Source: Owenia fusiformis (taxonomy: Eukaryota; Annelida; Polychaeta; Sabellida; Oweniidae). From it: a DNA stretch of 64,000 nucleotides. Below, piece after piece: positions 33,101 to 46,239 of this stretch. The translations under genes were made by a program, and so were the position numbers. Under the pieces are notes generated by a model. It searched no databases, was not told the origin of the DNA, and saw only the letters and a list, made by a program, of their open reading frames with translations. Position 1 is the first letter of the stretch. The number at the start of each line of letters is the position of its first letter. The stretch is taken from the NCBI GenBank assembly GCA_903813345.2, contig CAIIXF020000009.1, positions 17,881,759-17,945,758 of the forward strand, read 5' to 3'.

Positions 33101-36100
33101 AGCAGCATTGTGTTTAGTATCCATGACGTAAAAGTTCAGAGTCCTATTAGTCCTGCAACCAAGTCCAGTAAATTTTGGGAAATCTTTCGCTGAAAAGTCC
33201 ATTGTTCCTTTCATGGATAAACACTTTTGTAGTTTTGCTATTCTTATTTTTTCACAATTTTTTATCGTTCTCGTTTCTTGGGCATTTTTAACATAACTAT
33301 CGCCCCTGAATAAAGATTTAAGCATCCTGGGTGATATTCTTTTTGACTGTGTTTCTACATTATCACGACACAGTTCTATGTATTCATTGGGGTTGTAATG
33401 TTCTAATATGTTCCAACACTCATGAGTCGCAGAATCACCGCAAAAACTCTGCACATTTTCCATTTGTTTTGTATTACATTGCATATTATTGGCGAAAGGC
33501 TGGTACCTCTCTTGGTTTACACATATATTGCACACATTCTGTTTCTGCTCTGACCTGGCCATATAACTCTGGCAACATGTGTTACTATACGCAACAACTG
33601 GCTTAGGTTTACTTAGAATTTCTGGGCAGTGTCCTAGATTGTGGAGCAGGGTACGTATTGAGGTAAGACGTTGTCGAATACTGGTTGAAATGTGGCCCCT
33701 AATGTCAGTGTCATTGTAACAGTTCTTGTAGTCAAACACAAGCTCTCGTAGCTGGAATAATATTGTATTTTTCTTATTTCAAAAAACCAGATTCTTTATC
33801 ATATTAGCAACAAGGCACTAACACAACAGAATGACAACACACAAAATTTTGGCAAAAATGTAGTAATTGTTTCAGATTCTGAATACTGACTCAAACGCTG
33901 ATGGCAAAAAATAAAGAGTATGGCACTGCTTCTTGGTGGTGAGTTCATATATCTAAGATACCCTTTGTTCAAGGTATCCCCACCTGAAGGAAATAATGAT
34001 ATATACGTACAGTTGATATATATTGGTTAATATCCTCCATAGGGTTGATAGGAGTGAACAATATAACAGCAGCTCCTTTCTCTATCTCTGATGACAATTG
34101 CAGACTCTTCATTCCAGGGGGTGTTAACACTTTCACTAGCGGCTAAAACAAAGGGGATTTCTTGTTAAACTTGGGGTGGATTTATGATCCTCTTCTCTGT
34201 TGAGCAAGCAGATTTCCCTATCTTAGGTTTAAAATGCTTTCTAATAGATTCTACTTAACTGTGTCAATCAGAAATGTTTCAAAGTGAATTATGATTTATT
34301 GGGATCTTAAGAAATGCACCATATTTTTCATGTCACGCATGAATTACTCAACGGAGTAAAAGAAACTTTCAAATTCCCACTTGGGTGCAATACCCTGTTA
34401 ATTGCAAGGATAAAGGCTAGCGATATTTTAATAATTTTGACTTTATTTATTAACCCAGTATTGGTACCTGTTGTTTATGGCGTCCTATCCAATGTGCGAT
34501 TCCACTAGCTGTAGCATTGTCTAGATTTACTGGGTACATCTGAAATGAAATTCATCAAGTTATCAGGCATTGAAAATTAATAGACTAAATAACAAACAAA
34601 ACAAAGAATGAAATAAAATGTGATGCATGAACCATGTCCATAGTATTACTTACGGTTGGTCAAAAAATTTAAAAAGGAGTTCTATTCCTTTTTCTAATTC
34701 CAAAATCCCTTTTCATATCAGTCCAATTTCATCATTATGCAAATTTCATTTTCACCTACCAAAGTGTTATTAAAGTTTCTTTCCAGCCATATTGAGTTAG
34801 CCACTTCCACTCCCCACACTAGCGCCAACTGGTGGTTGGTTATAACACCAAACTGCACATGCTGAACAGGGTCTGAAGAAAATATAAATCACTGATTTTC
34901 ATTTTTTCCTTTCTAATTACATGTAATAATAATTATAGATTAGAGTGGATGAAAATACATTTTATAAGAATTACATGTTTCTCAACGAATAATGGAAGAA
35001 CACGAGTCAAAGAAGCAGCCAATAACATATTTTGATTTGCTCTATGAATGGATATACTTCAAGATGTGAAACAAGATCTATAGGACTGCAATATGTCAAT
35101 ATGAATGTACAGTTTTTCTACTTACTCTGTTCAAGTGTACGTAGAGCTGCATAGTAATACTTGGTAAAGCCAGGAGGCTGGGGAGATACATTGAAGTCAA
35201 AGAAGCCAAATGCTGTGTTCTGAAACATTAAACTATTAATACACCTTATTACAAAAACATGATATTTCTGCATGGTATTTCTATCAGATGAAAAAAGAAA
35301 TTATAAGAATGATATAAAACATAAATCAAGGCTAACCTTTGAGTGTTTAAACTTTTAAAAATGACAAAAGCCACACAAGCACAAAATCCCACATCTACTG
35401 ATTATTTCAAGTGAAGTCTCAATATCAAAAAATAAATAAAGCAGCTTCCAACAATGGTTCTTTACAGGGTTGCCACAACATTTCCAAATCTAAACTCCCT
35501 GTTTCCTTCATTCACGCTTGAAATTCCCTAACCAAATTTGTTCTTTGCTCATGAATATGTTAACCTAAATGATAAAATACAAGTTCCCTGACTGCATGTA
35601 GTTTTGTGTTTGAGTTTGTGTTCTAATAGTATTTTTTGCATTGCATAATTTTTTGAAATATTTTCAGTTTATGGTCTGATTTTCAACTTGTAATGCTTCA
35701 TTCCCTTAAAATACCATGACTTTTCTAAATCTCAAGTTCCTGCTTTTTTGATGCAATTCTGAAATTCCCAAACTCTAAAATAATCGCAAATATTTATATG
35801 AGGAACTTACATCATACTGAGCAACCAGGCTGTGTGCGTCCTGCTCATAGTGGATGTGTGTGAGAGGATATAGGAACTTCTCTAAGAAGCTGATCATGTG
35901 CTCTGCAGAGAGAGGACCTACAGACACAACACAATATAAAGAACAATAAGCACACTTTATAACAAATTACTGTACATGTAATGAAGATAGTCAAGCAGAA
36001 GGTTCAAGTCTAATCTAAAATGTACATAGAATAATTAAATAAATGGTTAAAAATATTTGAGAGTAAGGAGGAATTGATTCATGATTCACTTTTTACTTCC

Positions 36101-37050
36101 AATCCTCTTGCTAAGAGATTCCTGATCATGTGACCTTCTCCCCTCATGTAAATTTATGGACTGACTATATCCTTTTTACATTTCTAGATAAAAATAACAC
36201 ATCACTAAGAACACAAAAAGGTCAAGTGTCACAAATGAAATGCAAGTACTTAAAAGCAGAACCACACCTATACTGGGGTGACAAAATTCAAACAATTTCT
36301 TGGAAAGTTTGATCACTTGATCTGATTCCCCCTTTTACATGAACAAGATGTAAATTTGTACAGTACAAAATAATAAATGAAATCCATTGAACATACCACT
36401 GTAGTGGAAGCCATTTGTTGTATGGTGATGGTACACATAGATAACAGGGAATGACATGATACGGAACTTCTCAGAGCACTCTCCTTTCTTCCACCAGCAG
36501 TTGATTGCTATGAATTTGATCTGCAATAAGAACATTATGTTTATTAATATTTTAGGTTAAGGTATTGGTCTGAAAAGCAGGAAGTCTGGCTTTGAATTTG
36601 ATCTGGAATAAGAACATTATTGAAACCATGTTTATTAATATTTTATATGCCAAAATTCAGACAACTCAAAATGCTATGCTTCAGGTTACTTTAATGGTAC
36701 AAAGATTAGTTTAAAGGCATTAATTGTAATTGCTGTCTCTCACTGACCCTCATATAAGGAAATCTAGTCTCAGATACAGTTCCAAGAAAAGCCATAACCT
36801 TATATAAGCACATTAATGTTACAATGATACACTTACTTCATTCTCCATATATTTTGCAGCCTGTAGAAAATCATGCCTTGCCGACTGTGAAGTTGAGCAC
36901 CAGGGGGCATAAAACATGATAAACAGGACCTCCTCCCTTTGCAGCATGTCTGCAATCTGTTCAATTTGGCCATATGGAAAATCTTTTACGGCAGAGTTGC
37001 GTGGAAAGAAAAACTGTGGTGGAGGTTGAGGTCTTGTGATACTACTTGCA
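30102..37050 (-). CDS. TXNDC11: Thioredoxin domain-containing protein 11 (5' end not resolved)
   Basis: Thirteen exons join in frame with GT-AG borders, from 5' to 3': 36837-37050, 36397-36520, 35811-35917, 35126-35219, 34760-34872, 34468-34539, 34011-34142, 33029-33751, 32546-32594, 31954-32108, 31489-31601, 30901-30981 and 30102-30651. They encode about 841 residues. The N-terminal membrane anchor known from vertebrate TXNDC11 is not included. The first thioredoxin-like domain has PWCSTS, lacking the second cysteine. The second has an intact PWCGFC. Between them are the family's INCWW and FPVIY motifs, a Cys-rich segment (CNICVN) and GLGCRTNRTLN. A charged, coiled-coil-like tail ends in KEEL, a KDEL-type ER-retrieval signal. 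The family acts in ER redox folding and binds DUOX oxidases in vertebrates. The assignment is strong; the 5' exon(s) are not. Confidence 0.93.
32218..32346. repeat. Short relative of the GGTGGTGACAT repeat family
   Basis: AAAATGTCACCACC at the left and GGCGGTGACATA at the right bracket about 130 bp in an intron of TXNDC11. The sequence TTTGTTACAGA inside also occurs near the edge of the related element at 54700. Confidence 0.55.
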
Positions 37051-37435
37051 CTAAAATGAGAGAATTTATGATGTTTATTAAATCTAGTTTAAAGGTTATA
37101 ACAATAATCATATAAATATGTACAAACTTTGACAAGGACATGAAGGGTGTACTTCATAGTTTATCTGGCTTTAGTTTATTTCTAAATTATGTATAAACTA
37201 ATTATACTAATTGCAAAATTTAGCAATTTAGACTGCCGCATCAACTGATTTTGGTCTTGTCATCTCGAACCTGATGCAAATGAAAATTAAACATCTTAGA
37301 ATTCAAAAGTGTAATTGTATAATTTTTCTATAATAATTCATTTCATATATAAAAATACATACAGTGTATAATCTGATAATAATTCAGATAATAACGTTTG
37401 ACAACAACTAAAAACTAATGTATAGTTTTATGCAT

Positions 37436-38152
37436 AAAGGAGGAGGGAAGTTAGTGCAACAGATTTTGGACGGTCATATGTTTGATTTTGGCCATTTCCT
37501 GGGGATTTAAACAGGTGCATATGTTAGGCGAATGCATTATCTCCAGGAAAATCACTTCTAGAGATGATAAAATAATTTCGACTTTGAGACAGGGTAGATG
37601 CAAACAACCCACCCACATGTTTTTTCTGAAACAGTTTCTTGATTTTCAACCCCTTCCATCCCTGCTTTTTTAATTTTTCTTGCATCAATATGTTGCATTT
37701 TGACACACAGTTAATCGCTTAAAAGGAATAAATGATTCCTTTTAGATAAAGTGGAAAACAATATTTCCCATGTTATTTTCCCATAGGAAAAATCATTGCT
37801 TTCAGCTAAGTTTGGTCACCCATAATGGGTATCTTTAAAACCCCTGAAGGAATCACTTATTCCTTTAAAGTGGTTAATTATGTGTCAAAATGCAACATAT
37901 TGATGCAAGAAAAATTAAAAAAGCAGGGATGGAAGGGGTCGAAAATTAGGAAAACATTTCATAAAAAACATGTGGGTGGGTTGTTTGCATCTACCCTGTC
38001 TCAAAGTCGAAATTATTTTATCATCTCTAGAAGTGATTTTCCTAGAGGTAATGCATTGGCCTAACACATGCAATTGTTTAAATCCTCAGAAAATGGCCAA
38101 AATCCAAAATATGACTGTCCAAAATCTGTTGCGCTAATTTCCCTCCTCCTTT
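37436..38152. mobile_element. Foldback MITE with about 270-bp arms (717 bp)
   Basis: The left end AAAGGAGGAGGGAAGTTAGT is matched in inverse at the right end (GCTAATTTCCCTCCTCCTTT). The arms stay complementary to about 37710 and 37880. Both arms translate to the same peptide, which is only a consequence of the inverted repeat. No clear target duplication was found. It lies upstream of the first mapped TXNDC11 coding exon, so inside the gene's 5' intron or promoter region. Confidence 0.8.
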
Positions 38153-41120
38153 CACAAAGAAAAGTACATTATTTTATTTAAAATGGTCAAGTTGTATCCT
38201 TAATAGGTAGAGTTTGGTTATGGGTGTAGTAGGCCTTTCGTGGATTGCAAAAATGACACACTTGCTTTGATTATTATTATTAAAGTATTTTTATTATCAT
38301 CAAATCAGGATGGCCATTTAAAAGCATGTCTAACTTATCAAAGAATTGCAGTGAAGGAATAGACTTAAGTAATCTCCCATATGGAGACCTCTAAGGAGTT
38401 GACATGACAGTGTATAATGCAACAGATGTCTACAGGAGACAGGAAGCTTTTCTTTAACCTGTTTCATTCTGTGTGGAGAAGAATTGTCCAATTGTCGATT
38501 TTTGATCTTATGTCGTATTATTATGAATGAATAGGAAGGGTATGAGAGACATATAATCAACATTAGGAAAGTGTAGAACTTGGAATAGAGCATGTATATC
38601 AGATTCTCAGCAATGGTCAATGACAACAAAATGTTGTTGGATTGATAGAGGGACAAACACATGTCTGATCCTACAGTCTCACATAAACGGACTGAACTTA
38701 AGGTTTAAAGATTGAAAATGCATCTATTGCAAGTAAAACAACAATGTCTAAAGTATATGTCAATTCAGGTATATTACAACTATTTAGACATTTTAACTGC
38801 CCAAGTATGGCATTTATTAGACATTAATTTTTTCTTATTAATGACAAAATCAATACTGAAAAGAGAAAACTATGATGTTTTAGATCCTCCAATCACAATG
38901 TTACACTTGTATAGTTGGAATCTCAATTTATTCTGCACACATCAATTAAATACTTAGCATACAAACCAAAACCTAACAGCTGGTAACTATGGTAACATGT
39001 AACTTATTTATCAAATATCTAGATATAGCAGTTATATTTAATCACCATTTACATACTTTAAATTACTTAAAGTTACTCACATACCTTCCAATTAAAGACC
39101 AAAACCTATCAATTCAAAAGAATAACAAGTCATTAACATGACAACAAAATATCATCACCCAAGTTGCATACAATGGTAACCAATATTGCCAAAACACTAG
39201 TGTTTTCTATTTCTTGATTACTTTGTGAATTTCAAGTCAATGTGACTATGCAATCTTAAGATGTAAGAAAAGTGAGAAGTGTTTTAAAACAAATAATCTG
39301 TTTCCATACATATATTCATTGCCATGGTAATTGAAACTGCCAAAAATATGTTAGAAGTCATAACTTAGTATTTACAGTAAAAATTTCAAGTACATGTACA
39401 TGTGAACACTACTTTTAAGTTAAATGCAAATAGTTACAAGTCCACTTATTTGCCATGGTAACAGATATTGGCAGAAATTTGTTGGAGCTCATAACATTAC
39501 ATGTTTATATATGTTCAGAGTAAAAATTTGAAGTCAGTCTAAACAGTACTCACGCGTGGTACTTGTTAAGTTATTGAGGGATCGCTGGTCGCAAATTAAC
39601 TCATAAATATGTACAGAGATACACAATGATTTATTTTTTTATTTTTTAGGGGGAACTTATTAAGAACTTGAGCGTGTAATTTTAACCCCCTGAGATCACT
39701 ATCTTGCTCTCAATTCACTTTCCCAGGGACCTAATTACAATTATTTTCCCTATCCTTTATACTCAATCGGTCAATCAAACACTACAAATAGAAGAACTAA
39801 TAAGACCATAATTCAACATGTTCACATACAAGTTTTTTTTAAAAATGTGTAACCTTAACCTAAACCTCTCTATTATGTTGTAATCAGGGAATTGGCAATC
39901 ATCTGGAAATCATCTGATTTGATGATTTCTATGAGCGCATAGAACACGGGATAGTCAGCCATTTTTCAACATTCAGTTTCGAAACGATAATTTCATGCAT
40001 CTTTTTGCGTATAGCAGTCGATATAGGCTGTCCTTCGTTAAAAATAATATAGGGGAATGAACCTAAGGAAACAAATAACTCTAGGAACTACCAATTTTTA
40101 ACAGTGGACGTGTCTTGAGGAAGAAATCGACTCTAGAGCTAATAATTTGGAGGTGAAAATTGCCGGTTCTTGTATTTTAATCACTTCTTTACATATTCTT
40201 CAGATTTCTCAACAACTAGTGGATGGATTGCTACCATTTTGGGTAACTTTGCTCTGTAGTGTTGTTTGAATCAGCATGTCGATTATTTAAAGGATTCCTT
40301 GTGTTTTTACTGGATATATCTAGTATGTATCCAACAGAACGAATATAATATTCGGTCTGTTATGATTGATACCCTTGGCATGGAAATCGCGGCGATATTT
40401 TGTGCACATAAATTTCTCGTTTATTACAAGAATGTTCACCTTGAAAATTGGTGAATATGTTGAAGAGATGTTCATCTTAAACTAGAAGCAAAAATATTTG
40501 TATAAGGGGGGTACAAGTTGATATAAAATAATGAAATGTTCAGACTCACCAAAACTTCAGGATGTGTTCATAAGTAGATCGCGAAATCAATGTCAAGGAC
40601 GTTTGAGTTCACGAGATCCAAACGAGATATGCAAATTTTTGAACTTTGACTTTTAACTTCAAACACATGACCATTTGATTACCTCGGCCTTCTTCATGAG
40701 CATTTCCGCTGTATTTACTATAAATGACGAAAATTAATCAGGATAATGATAATAAATGACTAGATCTAATAAATTCCCGCACAAATGGAATTTATCAATA
40801 CGCTTCCGTAATGTTGCTCCGTCCGCTCCACGTGTTATTTGTTTACAAATAGACTGACGTCACTGGCTAAATCTTGTTTATCGTGAGAATTGGCATTGCC
40901 AAAATGGCTTGACCTAATCAATGGCTTCGCTACAAGAAGCGTCTGTACATTTTTTGAATATCTTCAGTAAGAGGACAATATACAAAAAAATAATATTGTA
41001 AGTTCTTTATAAGGTAATCATTTTATCATTAAACAAACTTATTTGTAACATTTATACAACACCACATTTTACAATAGGTGACTTACAGTCTGAATTTATT
41101 CAGACGAAGGATACAGTCTA
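38153..41120. other. Probable 5' region of TXNDC11; first exon unresolved
   Basis: On the minus strand a good donor (TTTTG/GTGAGT) ends a possible exon at 40550. A 21-bp candidate micro-exon with acceptor and GTATGT donor lies at 39087-39107. Together they would reach exon 36837-37050 in frame, but no ATG precedes them without a stop. Upstream, 40800-40860 on the plus strand is CpG-containing and includes CACGTG, which would suit a promoter. Confidence 0.35.
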
Positions 41121-42049
41121 GGATATATCTAGTCCAACAACATTAGACCTAGCCTGGGCCTCGTTTCTTATCTGACATGTCTTATGGCCCTGGCTAGGTC
41201 TAACCTCCATGATCATTTTGCCCTTGATGCGTTAAATTTAATTGTTCAGCAGGTTTCGACAAGCGGAACTAATTAAACCCTGAAACCATGGTCATATTAC
41301 ACAAAGAATGTGATTCAAGCATGCATACATACCTTATGAATACATACACACCATCCCGTATCTCCTTTAGACCCTATTGATGCATAATTACGGAAATATT
41401 GGAGACAGGTTTGGAATATAACGAAAATGTCGGTCAGTTTCGGTAACATTGAAATTGCAAATCGTATCAGAAATTAACCGTCATCGCGGCACTGCATTTA
41501 CAAACAGTAGGTTTGCAATTAATAACTATTTTACGTGTATACACGCGCTATATAAATCAATCAAAGATACCTGCTATCCTCAAAATTTATCTTTTAATGC
41601 GATTTATCGCGATAATAATTATCAATCTATTTGACAACAATTTCGTTTCGCTAGTAGTTAAATTTTACGATAATAAATAAGTAAATAAGTATCGTAATTA
41701 TTCTAAGATATTTTGTTTATTATGTGTGTATATTGTAAATAGCTTACACACAGGTGTGTGCAAACATAAGCGTACTGTATGTGTACAGAAATTGCATATC
41801 CCATGTAAAGGAAGACTTCCTTTTTTTAAGTGTACATTTATAGTGCAACCCTTTGTGACCTGTAAATACAGTTAAAGCAGTTTTGTTTTTCACTGGTTAC
41901 TGCAACATAAAAGGGCCTTTTCTTTCTTGTAACAGTGACAAACAGGGAAAGGGGAGGGATGAAACTTTTTTCGATTATTAAAAGGATGAGAAGAAGCATA
42001 GTAAAGCAGTTGCAGTTACAATGTTTCTACTACATAGATTGTGGGTAAG

Positions 42050-45000
42050 ATAAAATTCTGTAGTGTAAACTGTCAAGGGCTTTGCGATCCTGTAAAACGT
42101 ACCCTTTGCATTCGTTTGACTTCACTTCTTAAAAGAGAGCTTCGTCTTCACTCTTTCAAACTAAAATAAACCTGTGAACTCACCGCGCCAATCAGTGTTC
42201 GTCGGCCGAATTTGACCGACGTTCTTTATATGGTTATTCCTTCTGACGTCATCGTTGAGCCCGGAATTGACCAATGACATGCGCATATTTAATTAGAACA
42301 CATTTGGCGTATGTTTCTACAAGCTCGCTGATTGGTGGAAGGTTGGTGTGTAGGTCAAAAGTGATTTACCCAAACTGTCACCGGTACCCGTCGTGGGGGC
42401 GGGGCTACTAAACTGTAATATGGTCTCTACTAGGCAGAGTGTAGTTTAACTAGACTCTGTACGCAGGGTATGTAAAACGAGCAGATGTCTTTAATTACTT
42501 GAAGCAAAAACGCATAGATATATTATGTTTACAGGATATACATTCTTCAAAACAATCTGAAATGAAATTTGAACAAGATTGGGGAAGCAAGGCCTTTATC
42601 AGTTCATACAAAAGTAACAGCAGAGGGGTAGGCATTTTCATTAGGGAAAATCTCATATATAAAGTGTACAATAGTGATATTGATGCAAATGGTAATTTTG
42701 TAATTCTAGATATTCAGATAGAAGATAGGAGATTCTCATTGGTCTCACTTTATGGACCAAATACTGACTCACCTGTCTTTTATACCGATCTCAAGGCAAG
42801 ACTCGAAATTATTGAGAATGCTTCTATATTAGTTATGGGAGATTGGAATCTAGTTCTAGACACTGACCTGGATACTTTCAATTATAAGCACATTAATAAT
42901 CCGAATTCAAGAAAAAAGGTTCTAGAGCTCTGTGAACAATTAGAATTATTTGACATTTGGAGAGAATTGAATCCGGAAGTGAAAAAATTCACTTGGCTGA
43001 GAAGGAAACCGCGACAAATGGCAAGACTTGACTTTATACTTGGAACAGAAGATTTCATTAATTTAACACATAAATGTGATATATCATCTAGTTATCGGTC
43101 GGATCATAGTCCGATTCTTTTGATTATAAATAATGATTTGCCAGAAAGAGGGAATGGGTTTTGGAAATTCAATGTGTCTTTACTTAGGGATCCGGTGTAT
43201 GTTACCATTGTAAAAAATTCCATTGAGAACATTAAAAATCAATACGAAATAAGAATCCCTGAGAATGACCAAATAGATTTTGACCTCTCAATAAATGATC
43301 AACTGTTTTTTGAGATGCTTAAACTAGAGATAAGAAGTCAAACTATTAAATATTCATCGGAAAAGAAAAAATTAAGAGAAAAAGTTCAACGTGATCTTGA
43401 AAATAAGGTCTTGGTTATAGAAAGGGAAATAGAAAATATTATTAATTCAGGCGATGCTCAGGATGACGATCAGAGAATCATTTTAGAAAAAAGATATGAA
43501 AATTTGGATAGCGTCAAACAAGAAATTAAAGAATATAGAGATATTTATGTAAAAGGTCTTATGACAAGGGCCCGAGTCGAGTGGTACGAATCAGGAGAAA
43601 GAGCTACGAAATATTTTAGTAGTCTCGAAAAGCGAAATTTTCTAAATAAACTTATATGCCAAGTAGAGGTTGATGGAGAACTTATTACTGATCCAAAAAA
43701 AATACTTCTGGAACAGAAAAAATTTTATGAACTCCTTTACAGCAGCAAAGTAAATTGTGCTGATGAAAATATAGACTTTTTCCTTAATGATTATAATATC
43801 AAATCACTAAACGAAGAACAAAAACAGTCTTGTGAGGGTATTTTAACGGAAAAAGAATTAATCTTTGAATTAAAAAATGCAAAAAATGGTAAATCCCCTG
43901 GATCAGACGGCTTTTCTGTAGACTTTTATAAATTCTTCTATAGGGATATTGGTAAGTACCTACTCAAATCTCTAAACGCGGCTTATACTTTAGGTGAACT
44001 ATCAATCACACAGAAGCAAGGCGTTATTACTTGTTTACCAAAATTAAACAAAATTAGAAAATACTTTAAGAACTGGCGACCGATATCTTTATTGAATGCG
44101 GACTATAAACTTCTCTCATCAGCTTTAGCAACAAGGATGAAATCAGTTTTGCCATATATAATTTCCGTGGAACAGAAAGCATATTTAACGGGTCGAGAGA
44201 TGGCTGAAAATACAAGACTTGTGTATGACGTTATGGACTATCTTAATAGAAACGAGCAAAAGGGTCTTTTACTTTTAGCAGATTTTGAGAAAGCCTTCGA
44301 CAGTATCGAATGGGTATACTTGGAAAAATGTCTAAAAAAATTCAATTTTGGAGATAGCTTCTTGAAATGGTTTAAGATTTTATACAATGGAAGCGAAAGT
44401 TGCGTAATAAACAACGGTTTCTTTTCAAGTTTTTTCAAATTAAAGAGAGGTTGCAGGCAGGGAGATTCGCTCTCTTGCTACGCATTCATCTTAGCTCTAG
44501 AGCCTTTATGTTCAAAAATTAAAAAAGATGTAGAAGTTAAAGGGGTCAAAATATTCGATAAAGAGATAAAGGTTGGCATGTATGCAGATGATACGTTTAT
44601 CTTCCTAGATGGAACTCCGTCTTCCTTGAGACATTGTATGTACATTTTTGACAAGTTTCATGAAACATCAGGGTTAAAACTTAATAAAGAAAAAACATCA
44701 GCAATATGGTTAGGAAGTAAACAAAACTCAGAAAAAATGTGTGAAGACATTCCACTCACATGGGAATCTAAGTTTAGGTTACTCGGGTTGAATTTAACAT
44801 CAGATCTTCAAAATATTGAATCCATTAATTTTGAAAATAAAATTCTGGAAATGCAAACTGTAATAAGTAGATATAGAAAAAGAAACTTATCAATACTAGG
44901 AAAAATAACGGTTCTTAAATCATTTGTTTTGCCTAAAGTAGTACATTTATTTCTAGTGTTACCCAAATTGTCATGTGCGAATCATAAAAGAATAAAACAA

Positions 45001-46239
45001 CTGTTTACTTCTTTTATATGGAATTCCACAGTAGCAAAAGTAAGCTTCTCACAATTAGTTCAAAATGTTGAAGATGGAGGTTTGAGAATGATTGAACCAA
45101 CGCTCTTTGAACAATCCCTCAAACTTACATGGATGCAAAAACTTCTTAGAGATGGCTCTTGGCAAGAAACTGCTTTAAAAATCATCAATGTAAGATCAAG
45201 AAACGAGCTTTTTATGTATGATTCAAAATCAATTCAAAAAATTGAGGAAAAAATTTCGAATAATTTCTGGAGAGATTTTGTTCATGTTCTGAGAATTTAC
45301 ACACAACAGAAAGAAAAAGAAGCTGAACATAATACTAAACTGAGAGCTGAACAAGCTATGTGTAATACATGGGGGAAACATACCAAAAATCAAAATGTTC
45401 AATATATACTGCAAAATACAAAGGTTAACAATGAAGTAATTGTACTACAGGAGGTATTTCATAATTCAAAAAGACTTCTAACGCTTTTAGAATTCAATGA
45501 CAAATTCCACAGTAATATTAATTTTTTAGACTATTTGAGTCTAAAAAACACTATTCCAAAATCTTGGCTAAGAGACGTCATGGAGAATAATCAGAATACC
45601 ATTGATTATGAAAGAAATAAAGCACACGTACAAAAGTTCCTTACTCAGTCAAAGATTAGTAAAATAATATACTGGGAATTTGTTCAGAATTTAGAAAATA
45701 ATTCAAAATATATAGAAGGATGGAATAAAGATCTGAATTTGTCACTCAATCAAAATGATTGGAAGAAGATAAATAAACTTAACAAACTGAGTAACTATGA
45801 ACCTAAGTTATCATCCTTCACTTATAAAGTCCTTCACAGATTTTTAGCAACTAATAAATACCTAAAAATGTGTGGACTCGTAGAGTCAAACATTTGCACT
45901 TTTTGTAAAGCAAATCCTGAAACGATTTGCCATCTTCTGTATGAATGTACTATTGTAAGTGCCGTATTAAATGACATTAAACAATGGCTTCCTTTAGAGC
46001 TCACATTGCTATGCACTAAACAAAATGTATTGATAGGACCTGAGAGTATAAATGAGAAGACAATCATCTTAAATAATATGCTATGTATTTTTAAAAGGTA
46101 TGTTTATCTGTGCAAATATTCTATGCTAAAACCAACACTTAAAGGTTTTATAAGTAATGTGAAGGAATATTTTATTATGGACAAACGGGTTGGCAGAGGC
46201 GATAAGTGGAAAATCATGGAAACAAAATTAAACAAATGA
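42050..46239 (+). pseudogene. LINE endonuclease/reverse transcriptase ORF split by a TIR element
   Basis: The frame starts upstream of the insertion with the endonuclease motif SVNCQGL (42050-42099). It is broken by the 371-bp element and resumes at 42480, staying open to 46239 (about 1,250 residues). Measured from the TTG codon at 42499, the endonuclease has GDWN at 114-117 and SDHSP at 201-205. Reverse transcriptase has NWRPISLLN, the DFEKAFDS motif and YADD at 695-698. A C-terminal CCHC site uses C1133, C1136, H1145 and C1150. These place it in the L1/Tx1 group. Apart from the insertion the frame is undamaged, so the LINE was probably active until it was hit. The upstream part has no ATG. 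Confidence 0.88.
42100..42470 (+). mobile_element. Non-autonomous TIR element, TACCCT family, copy 2 (371 bp)
   Basis: It has the same ends as the copy at 663-1030: TACCCTTTGCATTCG and ACGCAGGGTA. The exact 9-bp duplication is TGTAAAACG at 42091-42099 and 42471-42479. It interrupts the LINE endonuclease, so the empty site is known and the borders are certain. TGACGTCA lies at 42244-42251 and GGGGGCGGGG at 42395-42404; both are conserved between copies. Confidence 0.92.

Noticed and set aside
33331-33606. Plus-strand ORF of 91 residues
   Set aside because: It is the antisense shadow of the large TXNDC11 exon.
37524-38064. Two nearly identical short proteins on opposite strands
   Set aside because: They are mirror readings of the foldback arms, with no start context or homologue.
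39087-39107. 21-bp micro-exon of TXNDC11
   Set aside because: Splice sites look acceptable and it fits the frame, but it cannot be linked to a start codon without a stop, so it was not included in the gene model.
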